A stretch of DNA of 33,865 bases from JBIIUJ01 sp044340025 (GTDB lineage Bacteria > Pseudomonadota > Alphaproteobacteria > Caulobacterales > Aquidulcibacteraceae): contig JBIIUJ010000012.1 in the NCBI GenBank assembly GCA_044340025.1, positions 1 through 33,865 of the forward strand, read 5' to 3'. Below, in pieces: positions 24,025 through 31,891 of the stretch (the stretch's first letter is position 1; each line of letters starts with the position of its first letter). A program made the position numbers and the translations under genes. The notes beneath the pieces are model-generated. The model did not search any database. It saw only the letters and a list, made by a program, of their open reading frames with translations, and was not told the DNA's origin.

Positions 24025-24630
24025 ATGCACGCCCCCCTTCCCGACGCCGCCTTCGATCAGGTGTTTCGTCTCGCCCGCACCCACAACGGCTGGACCGAGA
24101 AGGCCGTGCCGGAGCTTCTGATCCGGGCGATGTATGATCTGGCCAAATGGGGGCCGACGAGCGCCAATTGTTCGCCGGCGCGCTTCTATTTCGTCCATTC
24201 GCCGGAAGCCAAGGCCAGGCTCAAGCCCTGCCTGCTGAGCGGCAATGTCGACAAGACCATGAGCGCGCCCTGGACGGTGATCGTCGCCTGGGACGAAGCC
24301 TTCTACGACAAGGTGCCCCAGCTTTTCCCGCATAATCCAGGCGCCCGCGCCTGGTTTGCCGATGCCCCGGACGGCGGATTTGATGCGGCTTTCCGGAATG
24401 GCACGCTGCAGGGCGGCTATCTGATGCTGGCGGCTCGCGCGCTGGGGCTCGATTGCGGGCCGATGTCGGGCTTTGATCGCGCCGCAGTGGATGCCGCCTT
24501 CTTCGCGCCCGATCCGGAGATGGCCCGGTGGAAATCCAATTTCCTGTGCAACATCGGATACGGAAGCGACAAGGATCTGTTTGCCCGCCTGCCGCGCCTG
24601 TCGTTCGAGGAGGCCTGCCGGGTCGGCTGA
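24025..24630 (+). CDS. RutE/HadB-like nitroreductase-family protein (malonic semialdehyde reductase type)
   Basis: The 201-aa flavin-dependent reductase belongs to the nitroreductase fold. GPTSANCSPARFYFV (43-57) is the FMN-binding start typical of RutE, and WKSNFLCNIGYG near residue 180 is the C-terminal signature of the same group. RutE reduces malonic semialdehyde in uracil breakdown, but no other rut gene is in the window, so the substrate here may differ. GGAGA precedes the ATG at 24025. Its stop overlaps the tsaB start (TGATG). Confidence 0.85.
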   Translation: MHAPLPDAAFDQVFRLARTHNGWTEKAVPELLIRAMYDLAKWGPTSANCSPARFYFVHSPEAKARLKPCLLSGNVDKTMSAPWTVIVAWDEAFYDKVPQLFPHNPGARAWFADAPDGGFDAAFRNGTLQGGYLMLAARALGLDCGPMSGFDRAAVDAAFFAPDPEMARWKSNFLCNIGYGSDKDLFARLPRLSFEEACRVG

Positions 24631-25277
24631 TGCTGGTTCTGGCGATCGACACCGCGCTCGCCCAGTGCGCGCTGGCGCTCTGGCGCGACGGCCAGTCGCT
24701 GGCGGTCCGTCGGGAGGCGATGGCGCGCGGCCATGCCGAGGCGCTGGCCCCGATGGCGCAGGCGCTGTTTGCGGAAGCTGGCCTGGCGCCCGCCGCGCTG
24801 GACCGCATCGCGGTGACGACCGGGCCAGGCAGCTTCACCGGCCTGCGCGTGGGCCTTGCTTTCGCCCGCGGGTTTGCCGCCGCGCTCGACCGGCCGGCGG
24901 TGGGGATTTCCACGCTGGAAGCGCTGGCGCCCGACGCTGGGCTGGCGCTCTGCGCGCATCGGGCGCTGGAGGGAGCAGTCTATGCCCAGGCGTTTCGCGA
25001 TGGCGCGCCGCTGGGGCCGGCAGCCCTGCTTGGCCCGGCGGATGCCGCCGCGCTGGCCCCGGGGGCAAGCCTGATCGCCGGCACGGGGGCGGAGCTTGTC
25101 GCGCGGTTTCTGCCGGGGGCGGCGCTGGCGCCGGACCCGCTGCCAGACCCCCTGCGGCTGGCGGCGCTGGCCGCGCGCCGCGATCCCGCCTCCAGCCCGC
25201 CCCGGCCTTTGTATCTGCGTGCGCCTGACGCCAAATTGCCCGGCGGGCGCACGCCCGAGGGCGCGACATGGGTCTGA
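24630..25277 (+). CDS. tsaB: tRNA threonylcarbamoyladenosine biosynthesis protein TsaB
   Basis: TsaB is the ASKHA-fold partner of TsaD and TsaE in making t6A37 on ANN-reading tRNAs. The 215-aa product has MLVLAIDTA at the start and TTGPGSFTGLRVG (63-75), the hallmark of the family, with GxxISTLEALA after it. Length is normal. Its ATG overlaps the RutE-like stop by one base, and its last 10 bases overlap the rimI start, giving a tightly coupled run rutE-like/tsaB/rimI. The C-terminal half is Ala/Pro-rich and poorly conserved, which is usual. Confidence 0.95.
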   Translation: MLVLAIDTALAQCALALWRDGQSLAVRREAMARGHAEALAPMAQALFAEAGLAPAALDRIAVTTGPGSFTGLRVGLAFARGFAAALDRPAVGISTLEALAPDAGLALCAHRALEGAVYAQAFRDGAPLGPAALLGPADAAALAPGASLIAGTGAELVARFLPGAALAPDPLPDPLRLAALAARRDPASSPPRPLYLRAPDAKLPGGRTPEGATWV

Positions 25278-25717
25278 TCGGGCGCGCCGATCCCGCCGAT
25301 GCGCCCGCGCTCGCTGCTTTGCATGCCGCCGCGATGGCGGATGGATGGAGCGCCCAGAGCATCGCCGACCTGATCGACGCGCCGGGCGGGCTCTGCTTCT
25401 GGGCGGCCGGGCAGGGCTTTGTTCTGGCGCGCGCCATCGCCGACGAGGCCGAAGTGCTGATGCTTGCGGTCGCACCGGCTGTCCGTCGCGCCGGGCTTGG
25501 CCGCGCCCTGCTGGGCGAAGCGCTGGCCGCGTTGCGCGCGCTGGGCGTCAGGCTGGTCCATCTGGAGGTCGCGCGCGGCAATGGCCCGGCTCGCGGGCTT
25601 TATGCCGCGGCGGGCTTTGCGGAAACTGGCGTTCGCCGCGCCTATTATCCCGATGGAGACGACGCGATCACGCTGGCGCTGCGTCTGGACAGCGCCGCCG
25701 CCGCGCCCCATACCTGA
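25268..25717 (+). CDS. rimI: GNAT acetyltransferase, RimI type
   Basis: The 149-aa protein has the GNAT acetyl-CoA site VAPAVRRAGLGRALL (67-81) and the RimI-like LEVARGNGPARGLYAAAGF (99-117) followed by RRAYYPDGDDAI. RimI acetylates the N-terminus of ribosomal protein S18. The position directly after tsaB, overlapping by 10 bases, is conserved in many proteobacteria and supports the name. The start at 25268 is the only Met near the family N-terminus. Confidence 0.9.
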   Translation: MGLIGRADPADAPALAALHAAAMADGWSAQSIADLIDAPGGLCFWAAGQGFVLARAIADEAEVLMLAVAPAVRRAGLGRALLGEALAALRALGVRLVHLEVARGNGPARGLYAAAGFAETGVRRAYYPDGDDAITLALRLDSAAAAPHT

Positions 25718-25740
25718 CGCACGACCACCGGAGAGCCGCC

Positions 25741-26157
25741 ATGCCGGACCGTATCGAAAAACTCTGCATCGCCAAGGGCCTGCGCATGACAGACCAGCGC
25801 CGCGTGATCGCGCGCGTTCTGTCGGATTCGAAGGACCACCCCGATGTGGAGGAGCTTCATCGCCGCGCGACGGCGATCGACAAGGGCATCTCCATCGCCA
25901 CCGTCTATCGCACCGTGCGTCTGTTTGAAGAGAGCGGGATCCTGGAGCGCCACGATTTCCGAGATGGCCGCTCGCGCTACGAGGAAGCCACCGACGACCA
26001 CCACGACCACCTGATCGACATGAAGACCGGCCAGGTGATCGAGTTTGTCGATCCCGAGATCGAGCGGCTGCAACAGGAGATCGCGCGTCGGCTGGGCTAT
26101 AGCCTGATCGATCACCGCCTGGAGCTTTATGGGGTGCCGCTGGCCGACAAGGCCTGA
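25741..26157 (+). CDS. fur: Ferric uptake regulator, Fur family
   Basis: The 138-aa regulator has an N-terminal winged helix (recognition helix near SIATVYRTVRLF, 51-62) and a C-terminal dimerisation domain. Metal ligands are visible: His33, Glu81, the run HHDH (87-90) and His125. The C-terminal CxxC pairs of E. coli Fur are replaced by DMKTGQV, as is usual in alphaproteobacteria, where family members act as Fur or manganese-sensing Mur. GGAGAG lies 6 nt before the ATG. Following tsaB-rimI is the common alphaproteobacterial order; miaB, often next, is missing here and convergent purS follows. Confidence 0.94.
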   Translation: MPDRIEKLCIAKGLRMTDQRRVIARVLSDSKDHPDVEELHRRATAIDKGISIATVYRTVRLFEESGILERHDFRDGRSRYEEATDDHHDHLIDMKTGQVIEFVDPEIERLQQEIARRLGYSLIDHRLELYGVPLADKA

Positions 26158-26176
26158 TGCGGGGCTTAACGCTCGC

Positions 26177-26419
26177 CTAGGCGGCGATCTCGACGCGGTA
26201 GCTCTCGATCACCGTATTGGCCAGCAGCTTCTCGCACATCTCGCGCACGCGGGCTTCCGCGCGCGCGGGGTCTGTTTCAGCAAGGTCCAGCTCGATCACC
26301 TTGCCCACGCGGGCGTCGGCCGCCTCGGCGAAGCCAAGGCCCTGCAGGGCATGGGCGATCGCCTTGCCCTGGGGATCGAGCACGCCGTGCTTGAGATGAA
26401 CGTGAACGACCGCGCGCAT
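26177..26419 (-). CDS. purS: Phosphoribosylformylglycinamidine synthase subunit PurS
   Basis: The 80-aa protein is the small subunit that bridges PurQ and PurL in FGAM synthase. It starts MRAVVHVHLKHGVLDPQGKA, the usual PurS N-terminus, and keeps GKVIELDL and the C-terminal ESYRVEI. Its ATG overlaps the purC stop by one base (TGATG). In many alphaproteobacteria purQ and purL follow; here purS is the last gene and ends 19 bp from the convergent fur gene, so purQL must be elsewhere. Confidence 0.95.
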   Translation of the reverse strand: MRAVVHVHLKHGVLDPQGKAIAHALQGLGFAEAADARVGKVIELDLAETDPARAEARVREMCEKLLANTVIESYRVEIAA

Positions 26420-27171
26420 CAGGCGCCCTCCGCCAGGGCGGAGCGGGGATCCTTGAAGATGCCCAGCCGCTGGGCCACTTCGGCATAGGCTTCGCTCACC
26501 CCGCCGAGGTCCTGACGGAAGCGGTCCTTGTCGAGCTTCTGGTTGGTGCGCGCATCCCAGAGGCGGCAGCTGTCTGGGCTGATCTCGTCGGCCAGCACGG
26601 TGCGCACCATGTCGCCCTCATACAGCCGGCCGAACTCCAGCTTGAAATCGACCAGTCGAATCCCGACCCCGGCGAACAGGCCGGAGAGATAATCGTTCAC
26701 CCGCAGGCTCAGCGCCATGACATCGTCGATCTCCTGGGTGGAGGCCCAGTTGAACGCGGTGATATGCTCCTCGGCCACCATCGGATCGCCGAGCCCGTCG
26801 TTCTTGTAATAGAATTCCACGATGGAGCGCGGCAGCGGTTCGCCCTCGGGAATGCCCAGCTTCTTCGAGATGGAGCCCGCCGCAATGTTGCGGCACACCA
26901 CTTCAAGCGGGATGATCTCCACCTCGCGCACCAGTTGCTCGCGCATGTTGAGCCGCTTGATGAAGTGGGTGGGCACGCCGATCGCATTCAGGTTCGTCAT
27001 GATGAACTCTGAGATGCGGTTGTTCAGAACGCCCTTGCCCTCGATGATGGCGTGCTTCTGATTATTGAAAGCGGTCGCGTCGTCCTTGAAATACTGGATG
27101 AGCGTGCCGGGCTCAGGCCCCTCATAGAGGATTTTGGCCTTGCCTTCGTAGATTTTCTTGCGGCGTGTCAT
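26419..27171 (-). CDS. purC: SAICAR synthetase
   Basis: PurC joins CAIR and aspartate with ATP to give SAICAR in purine synthesis. The 250-aa product starts with KKIYEGKAKILYEG and has the family elements KDDATAFN, IIPLEVVCRNIAAGS, LVDFKLEFG and DEISPDSCRLWD. AGGAGAGG lies just before the ATG at 27171; a 36-residue longer reading is not supported. The 167 bp between it and the divergent zeta-subunit gene should hold both promoters, but I cannot point to clear -35/-10 elements. Confidence 0.97.
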   Translation of the reverse strand: MTRRKKIYEGKAKILYEGPEPGTLIQYFKDDATAFNNQKHAIIEGKGVLNNRISEFIMTNLNAIGVPTHFIKRLNMREQLVREVEIIPLEVVCRNIAAGSISKKLGIPEGEPLPRSIVEFYYKNDGLGDPMVAEEHITAFNWASTQEIDDVMALSLRVNDYLSGLFAGVGIRLVDFKLEFGRLYEGDMVRTVLADEISPDSCRLWDARTNQKLDKDRFRQDLGGVSEAYAEVAQRLGIFKDPRSALAEGA

Positions 27172-27338
27172 GAACGCCCTCTCCTGACCGGAAACCGGAC
27201 GCGCGCGCCTCACCCTGCACATCGCGACCTTTGCGCCAGACCCTAGTGCAAGCGACGGTGCGTCACAACGCTCTTTCACCGTTCGGCCTTGCGGGGGCCA
27301 CGCCGGCCTTCTATCCCGGAGAAGACAGGGAGCGCCCC

Positions 27339-27656
27339 ATGACCACGTTCGATGATCGCGAAAAAGCCGCCGAATCCAAATTCGCGCGCGACGCAGAGAC
27401 TGATTTCAAGGTCGTGGCGCGCCGCAACAAGCTGCTGGGCCTTTGGGCGGCCGAGAAGATGGGCCTCTCTGGCGAGGCCGCGGACGCCTACGCCAAGGAG
27501 GTCGTGATGGCCGATTTCCAGGAAGCCGGCGACGACGACGTGTTTCGCAAGGTGAAGGCCGACCTCGCCGCCAAGGGCGCCGATGTCTCCGATCATGCGA
27601 TTCAGCGCGAGATGGCCGAGCTTCTGGAAACCGCCCGGGCGCAATTGGCAGGTTGA
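27339..27656 (+). CDS. F1-ATPase inhibitor zeta subunit (DUF1476)
   Basis: The 105-aa protein matches the alphaproteobacterial zeta family (DUF1476), first characterised in Paracoccus denitrificans as an inhibitor that blocks the hydrolytic direction of F1FO-ATP synthase. MTTFDDREKAAESKFARDAE is the conserved inhibitory N-terminus, followed by RRNKLLGLWAAEKMGL and a helical bundle to the end. The size is exact for the family. GGGAG lies 7 nt before the ATG at 27339. No atp genes are in the window. Its stop is 5 bp from the next start, so it is co-transcribed with the pterin dehydratase. Confidence 0.9.
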   Translation: MTTFDDREKAAESKFARDAETDFKVVARRNKLLGLWAAEKMGLSGEAADAYAKEVVMADFQEAGDDDVFRKVKADLAAKGADVSDHAIQREMAELLETARAQLAG

Positions 27657-27661
27657 GGGCC

Positions 27662-27946
27662 ATGTCCGCTCCGCTGATTGGCGCCGAGGCCGCGCTGGCG
27701 GACCTTCGCGGCTGGAGCGCCGTGGACGGGCGCGACGCGATCTGCCGGCGGTTCCAGTTCGCCGACTTCAAGGCCGCCTTCGCCTTCATGACGCATGTGG
27801 CGCTGAAGGCCGAGCAGATGGATCACCATCCCGAGTGGTCCAACGTCTACAGGACGGTGGACGTCACGCTGGCCACGCATGACAGCGGCGGCGTCACGGC
27901 GCTGGATGTGGAGCTTGCGCGCTTCATGGATGCGGCGGCCGGCTGA
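27662..27946 (+). CDS. 4a-hydroxytetrahydrobiopterin dehydratase (pterin carbinolamine dehydratase)
   Basis: The 94-aa enzyme recycles the pterin cofactor of aromatic amino-acid hydroxylases. The active-site pattern is visible: Glu51, His55-His56-Pro57 (DHHPEW) and His73-Asp74 (ATHDSGG). The FQFADFKAAFAFMTHVA helix is typical of PhhB/DCoH. It starts 5 bp after the zeta-subunit stop with GAGG overlapping that stop. No phenylalanine hydroxylase gene is in the window, so the partner is elsewhere or the protein has a moonlighting role. Confidence 0.93.
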   Translation: MSAPLIGAEAALADLRGWSAVDGRDAICRRFQFADFKAAFAFMTHVALKAEQMDHHPEWSNVYRTVDVTLATHDSGGVTALDVELARFMDAAAG

Positions 27947-28015
27947 CGCAGGGGCGCGGCTTCCGCCCGCCGGGCCTGCGCTCTAGTCTCGCCCTCACAC
28001 ATGAGAGGGAGCGCC

Positions 28016-28786
28016 ATGACCGCCTTGTTCGACCTGACTGGAAAGACCGCCATCGTCACCGGATCCTCGCGCGGGATCGGCAAGGCGATCGTGGAACAGC
28101 TCGCCGCCCACGGCGCGCGCGTGGTGGTGTCCTCGCGCAAGGCCGAGCCTTGCCAGGCGGTGGCCGATGCGATCAACGCCCGCCATGGCGCGGGGACGGC
28201 GATCGTCATCCCCGCCAACATCTCCGCCAAGGACGACCTTCAGCGCCTGGTGGACGAGACAAACGCCGCCTTCGGCCAGATCGACATCGTGGTCTGCAAT
28301 GCGGCGTCCAACCCCTATTTCGGGCCGATGGCCGGCATCCAGGACGATGTCTTCGCCAAGATCCTGCAAAACAACATCATCTCGAACCACTGGCTGATTT
28401 CGATGGTCGCCCCCCAGATGCAGGCCCGCAAGGACGGCGCGGTGGTCATCATCTCCTCCATCGGCGGCCTGAAGGCCACCAACGTGATCGGCGCCTACAA
28501 CATCTCCAAGGCCGCCGACATGCAGCTCGCCCGCAACCTCGCGCTCGAATATGGCCCGGACAACATCCGCGTGAACTGCATCGCGCCAGGTCTGGTCCAG
28601 ACCGATTTCGCCCGCGCCCTGTGGGAGAATCCGGCGATCCTGAAGGAGGCCACCGCGCACTCCTGCCTGAAGCGGATCGGCCAGCCCGACGAGATCGCCG
28701 GCATGGCGGTGTTTCTCTGCTCGAAGGCCGGCGGCTTCACCACCGGCCAGACCTTCGTGATCGATGGCGGGGCCACGGCCGTCTGA
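28016..28786 (+). CDS. SDR-family NADP-dependent oxidoreductase
   Basis: The 256-aa short-chain dehydrogenase has TGSSRGIGK (15-23), CNAA in place of the common NNAG (94-97), and catalytic Ser148, Tyr161 and Lys165. Ser40-Arg41 after the second beta strand favours NADP(H). The sequence resembles the DHRS4-like/FabG-like group (AYNISKAAD, GLVQTDFARALW). Substrate not known. GGGAG lies 6 nt before the ATG at 28016, supporting this start over one five codons earlier. The stop overlaps the nudC start by one base. Confidence 0.9.
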   Translation: MTALFDLTGKTAIVTGSSRGIGKAIVEQLAAHGARVVVSSRKAEPCQAVADAINARHGAGTAIVIPANISAKDDLQRLVDETNAAFGQIDIVVCNAASNPYFGPMAGIQDDVFAKILQNNIISNHWLISMVAPQMQARKDGAVVIISSIGGLKATNVIGAYNISKAADMQLARNLALEYGPDNIRVNCIAPGLVQTDFARALWENPAILKEATAHSCLKRIGQPDEIAGMAVFLCSKAGGFTTGQTFVIDGGATAV

Positions 28787-29709
28787 TGCATCTTTTCCCG
28801 AACCCCAACCTCTTTGCCGGCGCGCCGCTGGACCGGGCGAGCGAGAAGCGCCGCGATGCGGACTGGATCGCGCGCGCCCGCGCCGAGCCGACCGGGCGGC
28901 TGCTGGCGCTGCAGGAGGGCCGGCCGCTGCTGGATGACGACGGCCCCGTCTGGCTCGCGCTCGCCGCGCTGGAGACGGTGGCGGGCCGCAAAGCGGAGCC
29001 GGTGTTTCTGGGCGTCGATCCCGCCGGCGCGCCGCACTTTGCGGTCTCGGTTCCCGCGAGCCGCGATCTCTCCGAGACGCCGATCGCGGGGCTGGGGGAG
29101 TTCACCGATCTGCGCGCGGCGGCGCCCCGGCTCGCGGGGCCGGATGCGGCGATCCTTGGGCAGGCCAAATCGATCCTCGGATGGCATGAAACCCATCCCC
29201 ATTGCGCGCGCTGCGGGGCCGAAACGCAGATGGCGGAGGCCGGCTGGAAGCGCGTCTGCCCCTCCTGCGGCGCAGAGCATTTCCCCCGCACCGATCCGGT
29301 GGTGATCATGCTGGCCACCCATGGCGAGCGCGCGCTGCTCGGCCGGCAGAAGATGTTCCCGCGCGGCATGTATTCCGCCCTCGCCGGTTTCCTGGAGCCG
29401 GGCGAGAGCATCGAGGAGGCCTGCGCGCGCGAGCTGAAGGAGGAAGCGGGCCTGACCGCCCGGCAGGTGACGATCCACTCCAGCCAGCCCTGGCCCTTCC
29501 CGTCCCAACTGATGATCGGCCTGATCGCCGAAACCACTGACGACGCCGCCACGCCCGACCACGATGAACTGGAACAGGTGATCTGGGTCAGCCGGGAGGA
29601 GGCGCGCGCCATGCTCGATGGCGGGCTGAAGCGCGACGGCCAGACCCTCTGGTCGCCGCCGCCCATGGCGATCGCCCATCATCTGCTGAAGAGCTGGGCG
29701 CAGGCCTGA
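28786..29709 (+). CDS. nudC: NAD+ diphosphatase / NAD-cap hydrolase NudC
   Basis: The 307-aa Nudix hydrolase splits NAD(H) to NMN(H) and AMP and in E. coli also removes NAD caps from RNA. It has the zinc ribbon Cys140/Cys143 and Cys158/Cys161, the Nudix box at 201-223 (GFLEPGES ... ELKEEAG) and the NudC-specific SQPWPFPSQ (233-241). The N-terminal domain is poorly conserved as usual. The ATG overlaps the stop of the SDR gene (TGATG), so the NADP-dependent dehydrogenase and this NAD-consuming enzyme are made together. It converges with rimM across 15 bp. Confidence 0.95.
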   Translation: MHLFPNPNLFAGAPLDRASEKRRDADWIARARAEPTGRLLALQEGRPLLDDDGPVWLALAALETVAGRKAEPVFLGVDPAGAPHFAVSVPASRDLSETPIAGLGEFTDLRAAAPRLAGPDAAILGQAKSILGWHETHPHCARCGAETQMAEAGWKRVCPSCGAEHFPRTDPVVIMLATHGERALLGRQKMFPRGMYSALAGFLEPGESIEEACARELKEEAGLTARQVTIHSSQPWPFPSQLMIGLIAETTDDAATPDHDELEQVIWVSREEARAMLDGGLKRDGQTLWSPPPMAIAHHLLKSWAQA

Positions 29710-29724
29710 GCGGAGGTTGCGGCC

Positions 29725-30255
29725 TCAGTCTTCGCTCTCGCCGCCCGTGCCCGGCACGAGCCCCTCAGGCGGATCGGCCACGATGCGGCCGGCTTTCAGA
29801 TCCACCACCGGCGCCATCTCCCGCGTGAAGGGCAGATACCAGCGGCCGATATCGCCATCGATGTCGAGCAGATCCTGGGCGCCCGGCACCACCGCCCGCA
29901 CCCGGCCCAGCGGCGCGCCGTCCAGCGCCTCCACGGCGAGGCCGATCAGATCGACGTGGTAGAATTCATCCTCGTCGGTCTCGGGAAAGGCGGCGCGGGG
30001 CACATAGAGCTTGGTGTTGCGCAGGCGGATCGCGTCTTCGCGCGTCTTCACCTCGGCGGCGATCACGGCGATCCCTTCCGGGATGGGGCGCGCGCCCTCG
30101 ATGGTCAGGATCACCCGGCCCTGGGCGTCGCACAGCGGGCCATAGGCCAGGATTGCCTCCGGATCGGCCGTGAAGGGGCGCAGCCGCACTTCGCCGCGCA
30201 CGCCAAACGCGCCGGCGATCGCCCCGACAAGCACCATCGCGTCAGGCTGCGTCAT
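29725..30255 (-). CDS. rimM: Ribosome maturation factor RimM
   Basis: RimM binds S19 and helps 30S assembly. The 176-aa protein has the N-terminal RimM domain (VLVGAIAGAFGVRGEVRLRPFT, 8-29) and a PRC-barrel domain (about 95-170, DEFYHVDLIGLAVEALDG ... VPGAQDLLDI). The ATG overlaps the serine hydrolase stop by 4 nt (ATGA), so its translation is probably coupled to that unrelated gene. trmD and rplS, which usually follow rimM, are absent: nudC converges 15 bp away. Confidence 0.95.
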   Translation of the reverse strand: MTQPDAMVLVGAIAGAFGVRGEVRLRPFTADPEAILAYGPLCDAQGRVILTIEGARPIPEGIAVIAAEVKTREDAIRLRNTKLYVPRAAFPETDEDEFYHVDLIGLAVEALDGAPLGRVRAVVPGAQDLLDIDGDIGRWYLPFTREMAPVVDLKAGRIVADPPEGLVPGTGGESED

Positions 30256-31448
30256 CCAAAGACCTGCCGATACAGCGCCCTGATCGCGATTTCCTCGATC
30301 ACGGCGATGCCTGATGCCGCATAGGCCAGCTTCTCCGGCGTCCCATTCACCGCATAGGCAAAGCCGACGCCGGTGTCGGGATCCCACAGCAACGCAGACT
30401 TCAGGCCATAGGCGTCGCCATAATGGCCGACGAGCCGGTGGGCGAGGCCGGGGATCGGGCCTTGCGGCGTTTCCAGATGCAGCCCCAGCCCGAAGGCGCG
30501 CATGGCGCCGCCCAGCGTGTCGCCATTCTCGCCCGTATCGCGCCACTGCGGCTCGGCCATGGCGGCGAGCGTTGCGGGCTGGAGCACGCGCTCGCCCCCG
30601 TCGCTCAGGGCGACGCCGAGCTTTGCCAGGTCCAGCACGCTGGCGCGCAATCCCCCTTGAGGGTTGAAGATCACGCCATTGGTTCCCGGGCGATAATCCT
30701 CGATCCGGGCGTCCCCTTCCACAAGGAAGGTCGGCGTGCGGGCGATCGCTTCCAGCCCATCGGCCTGCACCACCCAGCCATCTTCCGTCAGCCGGTGCAG
30801 CGCCGCCGAACGGGCCACCGCCTCCGCCGGCACGCCAGACCAGTTGAACCCGCAATCGAGGCCCAGCGGGTCAAACACCAGCCGCTTGGCGGCGAGATCG
30901 AACCGTTCGCCGGTTGCGGCCTCCACCAGCGTGCCCATGACGCCGAAGGCCAGATTGCAATAGGCGAAGTATGCGCCCGGCGCCTGCGGGGCGAAGCGCG
31001 CGCCATCGCAGAACTTCTCGTGGCCGGGCGTGAAGAAGTCTTCCAGCCGCCCGCCCAGGCCGCCCCAATAGATCTCCGCATCGCGCATCGAGGAGGTGTG
31101 CGAGAGCAGATGGCGCAGCGTCATGGGCGCATCCGGGTGGGCCGGATTGCGCAGCGCAAAACCCAGCGGCCCCGACACATCGGCGTCGAGATCGAGCTTG
31201 CCCTGTTCCACCAGCCGCATCACGGCTGCGGCGGTGGCGAGCTTGGAAACCGACGCCACCCGCATCTTGGTGTCGGGCGCCATGGCGCAGCGCCCGCCAT
31301 CCGCGCAGGGATCCAGCCGCGCGAGGCCAAACGCCCCCGCGCCGGAGACGCCCGCTTTGGTGAAGCTCGCCCAGGCCAGACCGGGGACCACCTGGTCGTC
31401 CGGCCCGGCGGGCGCGCGCCCGAGCGCGATGAGGGAGGGAGCCGTCAT
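30252..31448 (-). CDS. Serine hydrolase of the beta-lactamase/esterase (class C) fold
   Basis: The 398-aa protein has the SxxK motif SVSK (Ser66, Lys69), the YxN motif YCN near residue 163 and a GHYGDAYG stretch in the position of the third motif. This is the class C beta-lactamase / EstB esterase family. No signal peptide is visible, so it should be cytoplasmic and is more likely an esterase or peptidase than a resistance enzyme. It lies between rpsP (10 bp upstream, SD AAGGCGGGGG) and rimM (ATGA overlap), an unusual place. Codon use is like that of its neighbours, with no sign of recent transfer. Confidence 0.88.
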   Translation of the reverse strand: MTAPSLIALGRAPAGPDDQVVPGLAWASFTKAGVSGAGAFGLARLDPCADGGRCAMAPDTKMRVASVSKLATAAAVMRLVEQGKLDLDADVSGPLGFALRNPAHPDAPMTLRHLLSHTSSMRDAEIYWGGLGGRLEDFFTPGHEKFCDGARFAPQAPGAYFAYCNLAFGVMGTLVEAATGERFDLAAKRLVFDPLGLDCGFNWSGVPAEAVARSAALHRLTEDGWVVQADGLEAIARTPTFLVEGDARIEDYRPGTNGVIFNPQGGLRASVLDLAKLGVALSDGGERVLQPATLAAMAEPQWRDTGENGDTLGGAMRAFGLGLHLETPQGPIPGLAHRLVGHYGDAYGLKSALLWDPDTGVGFAYAVNGTPEKLAYAASGIAVIEEIAIRALYRQVFG

Positions 31449-31458
31449 GGCCCCCGCC

Positions 31459-31869
31459 TTACTCGGCGGCGGGCGCTTCGGCTACCGCTTCCGCTTCCGG
31501 CTCCACGACCGGTTCAGCCGCAGCCGCAGCGGCCGCAGCGGCCTTCTCGGCCTTTTCCGCCGCGCGTTCCTTGGACTTCTGGCCCGGTTCGGCCTTCTGG
31601 GGGTTGTTCGAGGCCGTCCAGGTCACAAGGCCGGCCTGGCTGAGGAAGCGCGCGACCCGATCGGTCGGCTGGGCGCCCTTCTTCAGCCATTCGGCCGCCT
31701 TTTCCAGGTCCATCGTCACGCGGGTCTGGGTGTCGGGCAGGGTGGGGTTGTAGACGCCGATCTTCTCGATGAAGCGGCCGTCGCGCGGGCTGCGGCTGTC
31801 GGCCACCACGATGCGATAGACCGGCTTCTTCTTGGCGCCACCACGGGCGAGACGGATTTTCAGAGACAT
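31459..31869 (-). CDS. rpsP: 30S ribosomal protein S16 with extended C-terminal tail
   Basis: The first 80 residues are S16 (MSLKIRLARGGAKKKPVYRI, then IEKIGVYNPTLPD and DRVARFLSQAGL). The total of 136 aa exceeds the roughly 80-90 aa of E. coli-type S16 because of a Lys/Ala/Glu-rich low-complexity tail from about 90 onward, seen in many alphaproteobacteria. AAAGGA precedes the ATG at 31869. The gene is 22 bp downstream of ffh, the standard ffh-rpsP order. Confidence 0.97.
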   Translation of the reverse strand: MSLKIRLARGGAKKKPVYRIVVADSRSPRDGRFIEKIGVYNPTLPDTQTRVTMDLEKAAEWLKKGAQPTDRVARFLSQAGLVTWTASNNPQKAEPGQKSKERAAEKAEKAAAAAAAAAEPVVEPEAEAVAEAPAAE

Positions 31870-31891
31870 TGCGTTTTTCCTTTCACGTCGC

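Noticed and set aside
30252..31448. Antibiotic-resistance beta-lactamase
   Set aside because: Although it has SxxK and YxN motifs, it lacks a signal peptide and sits in a ribosomal operon; an esterase or peptidase is more likely.
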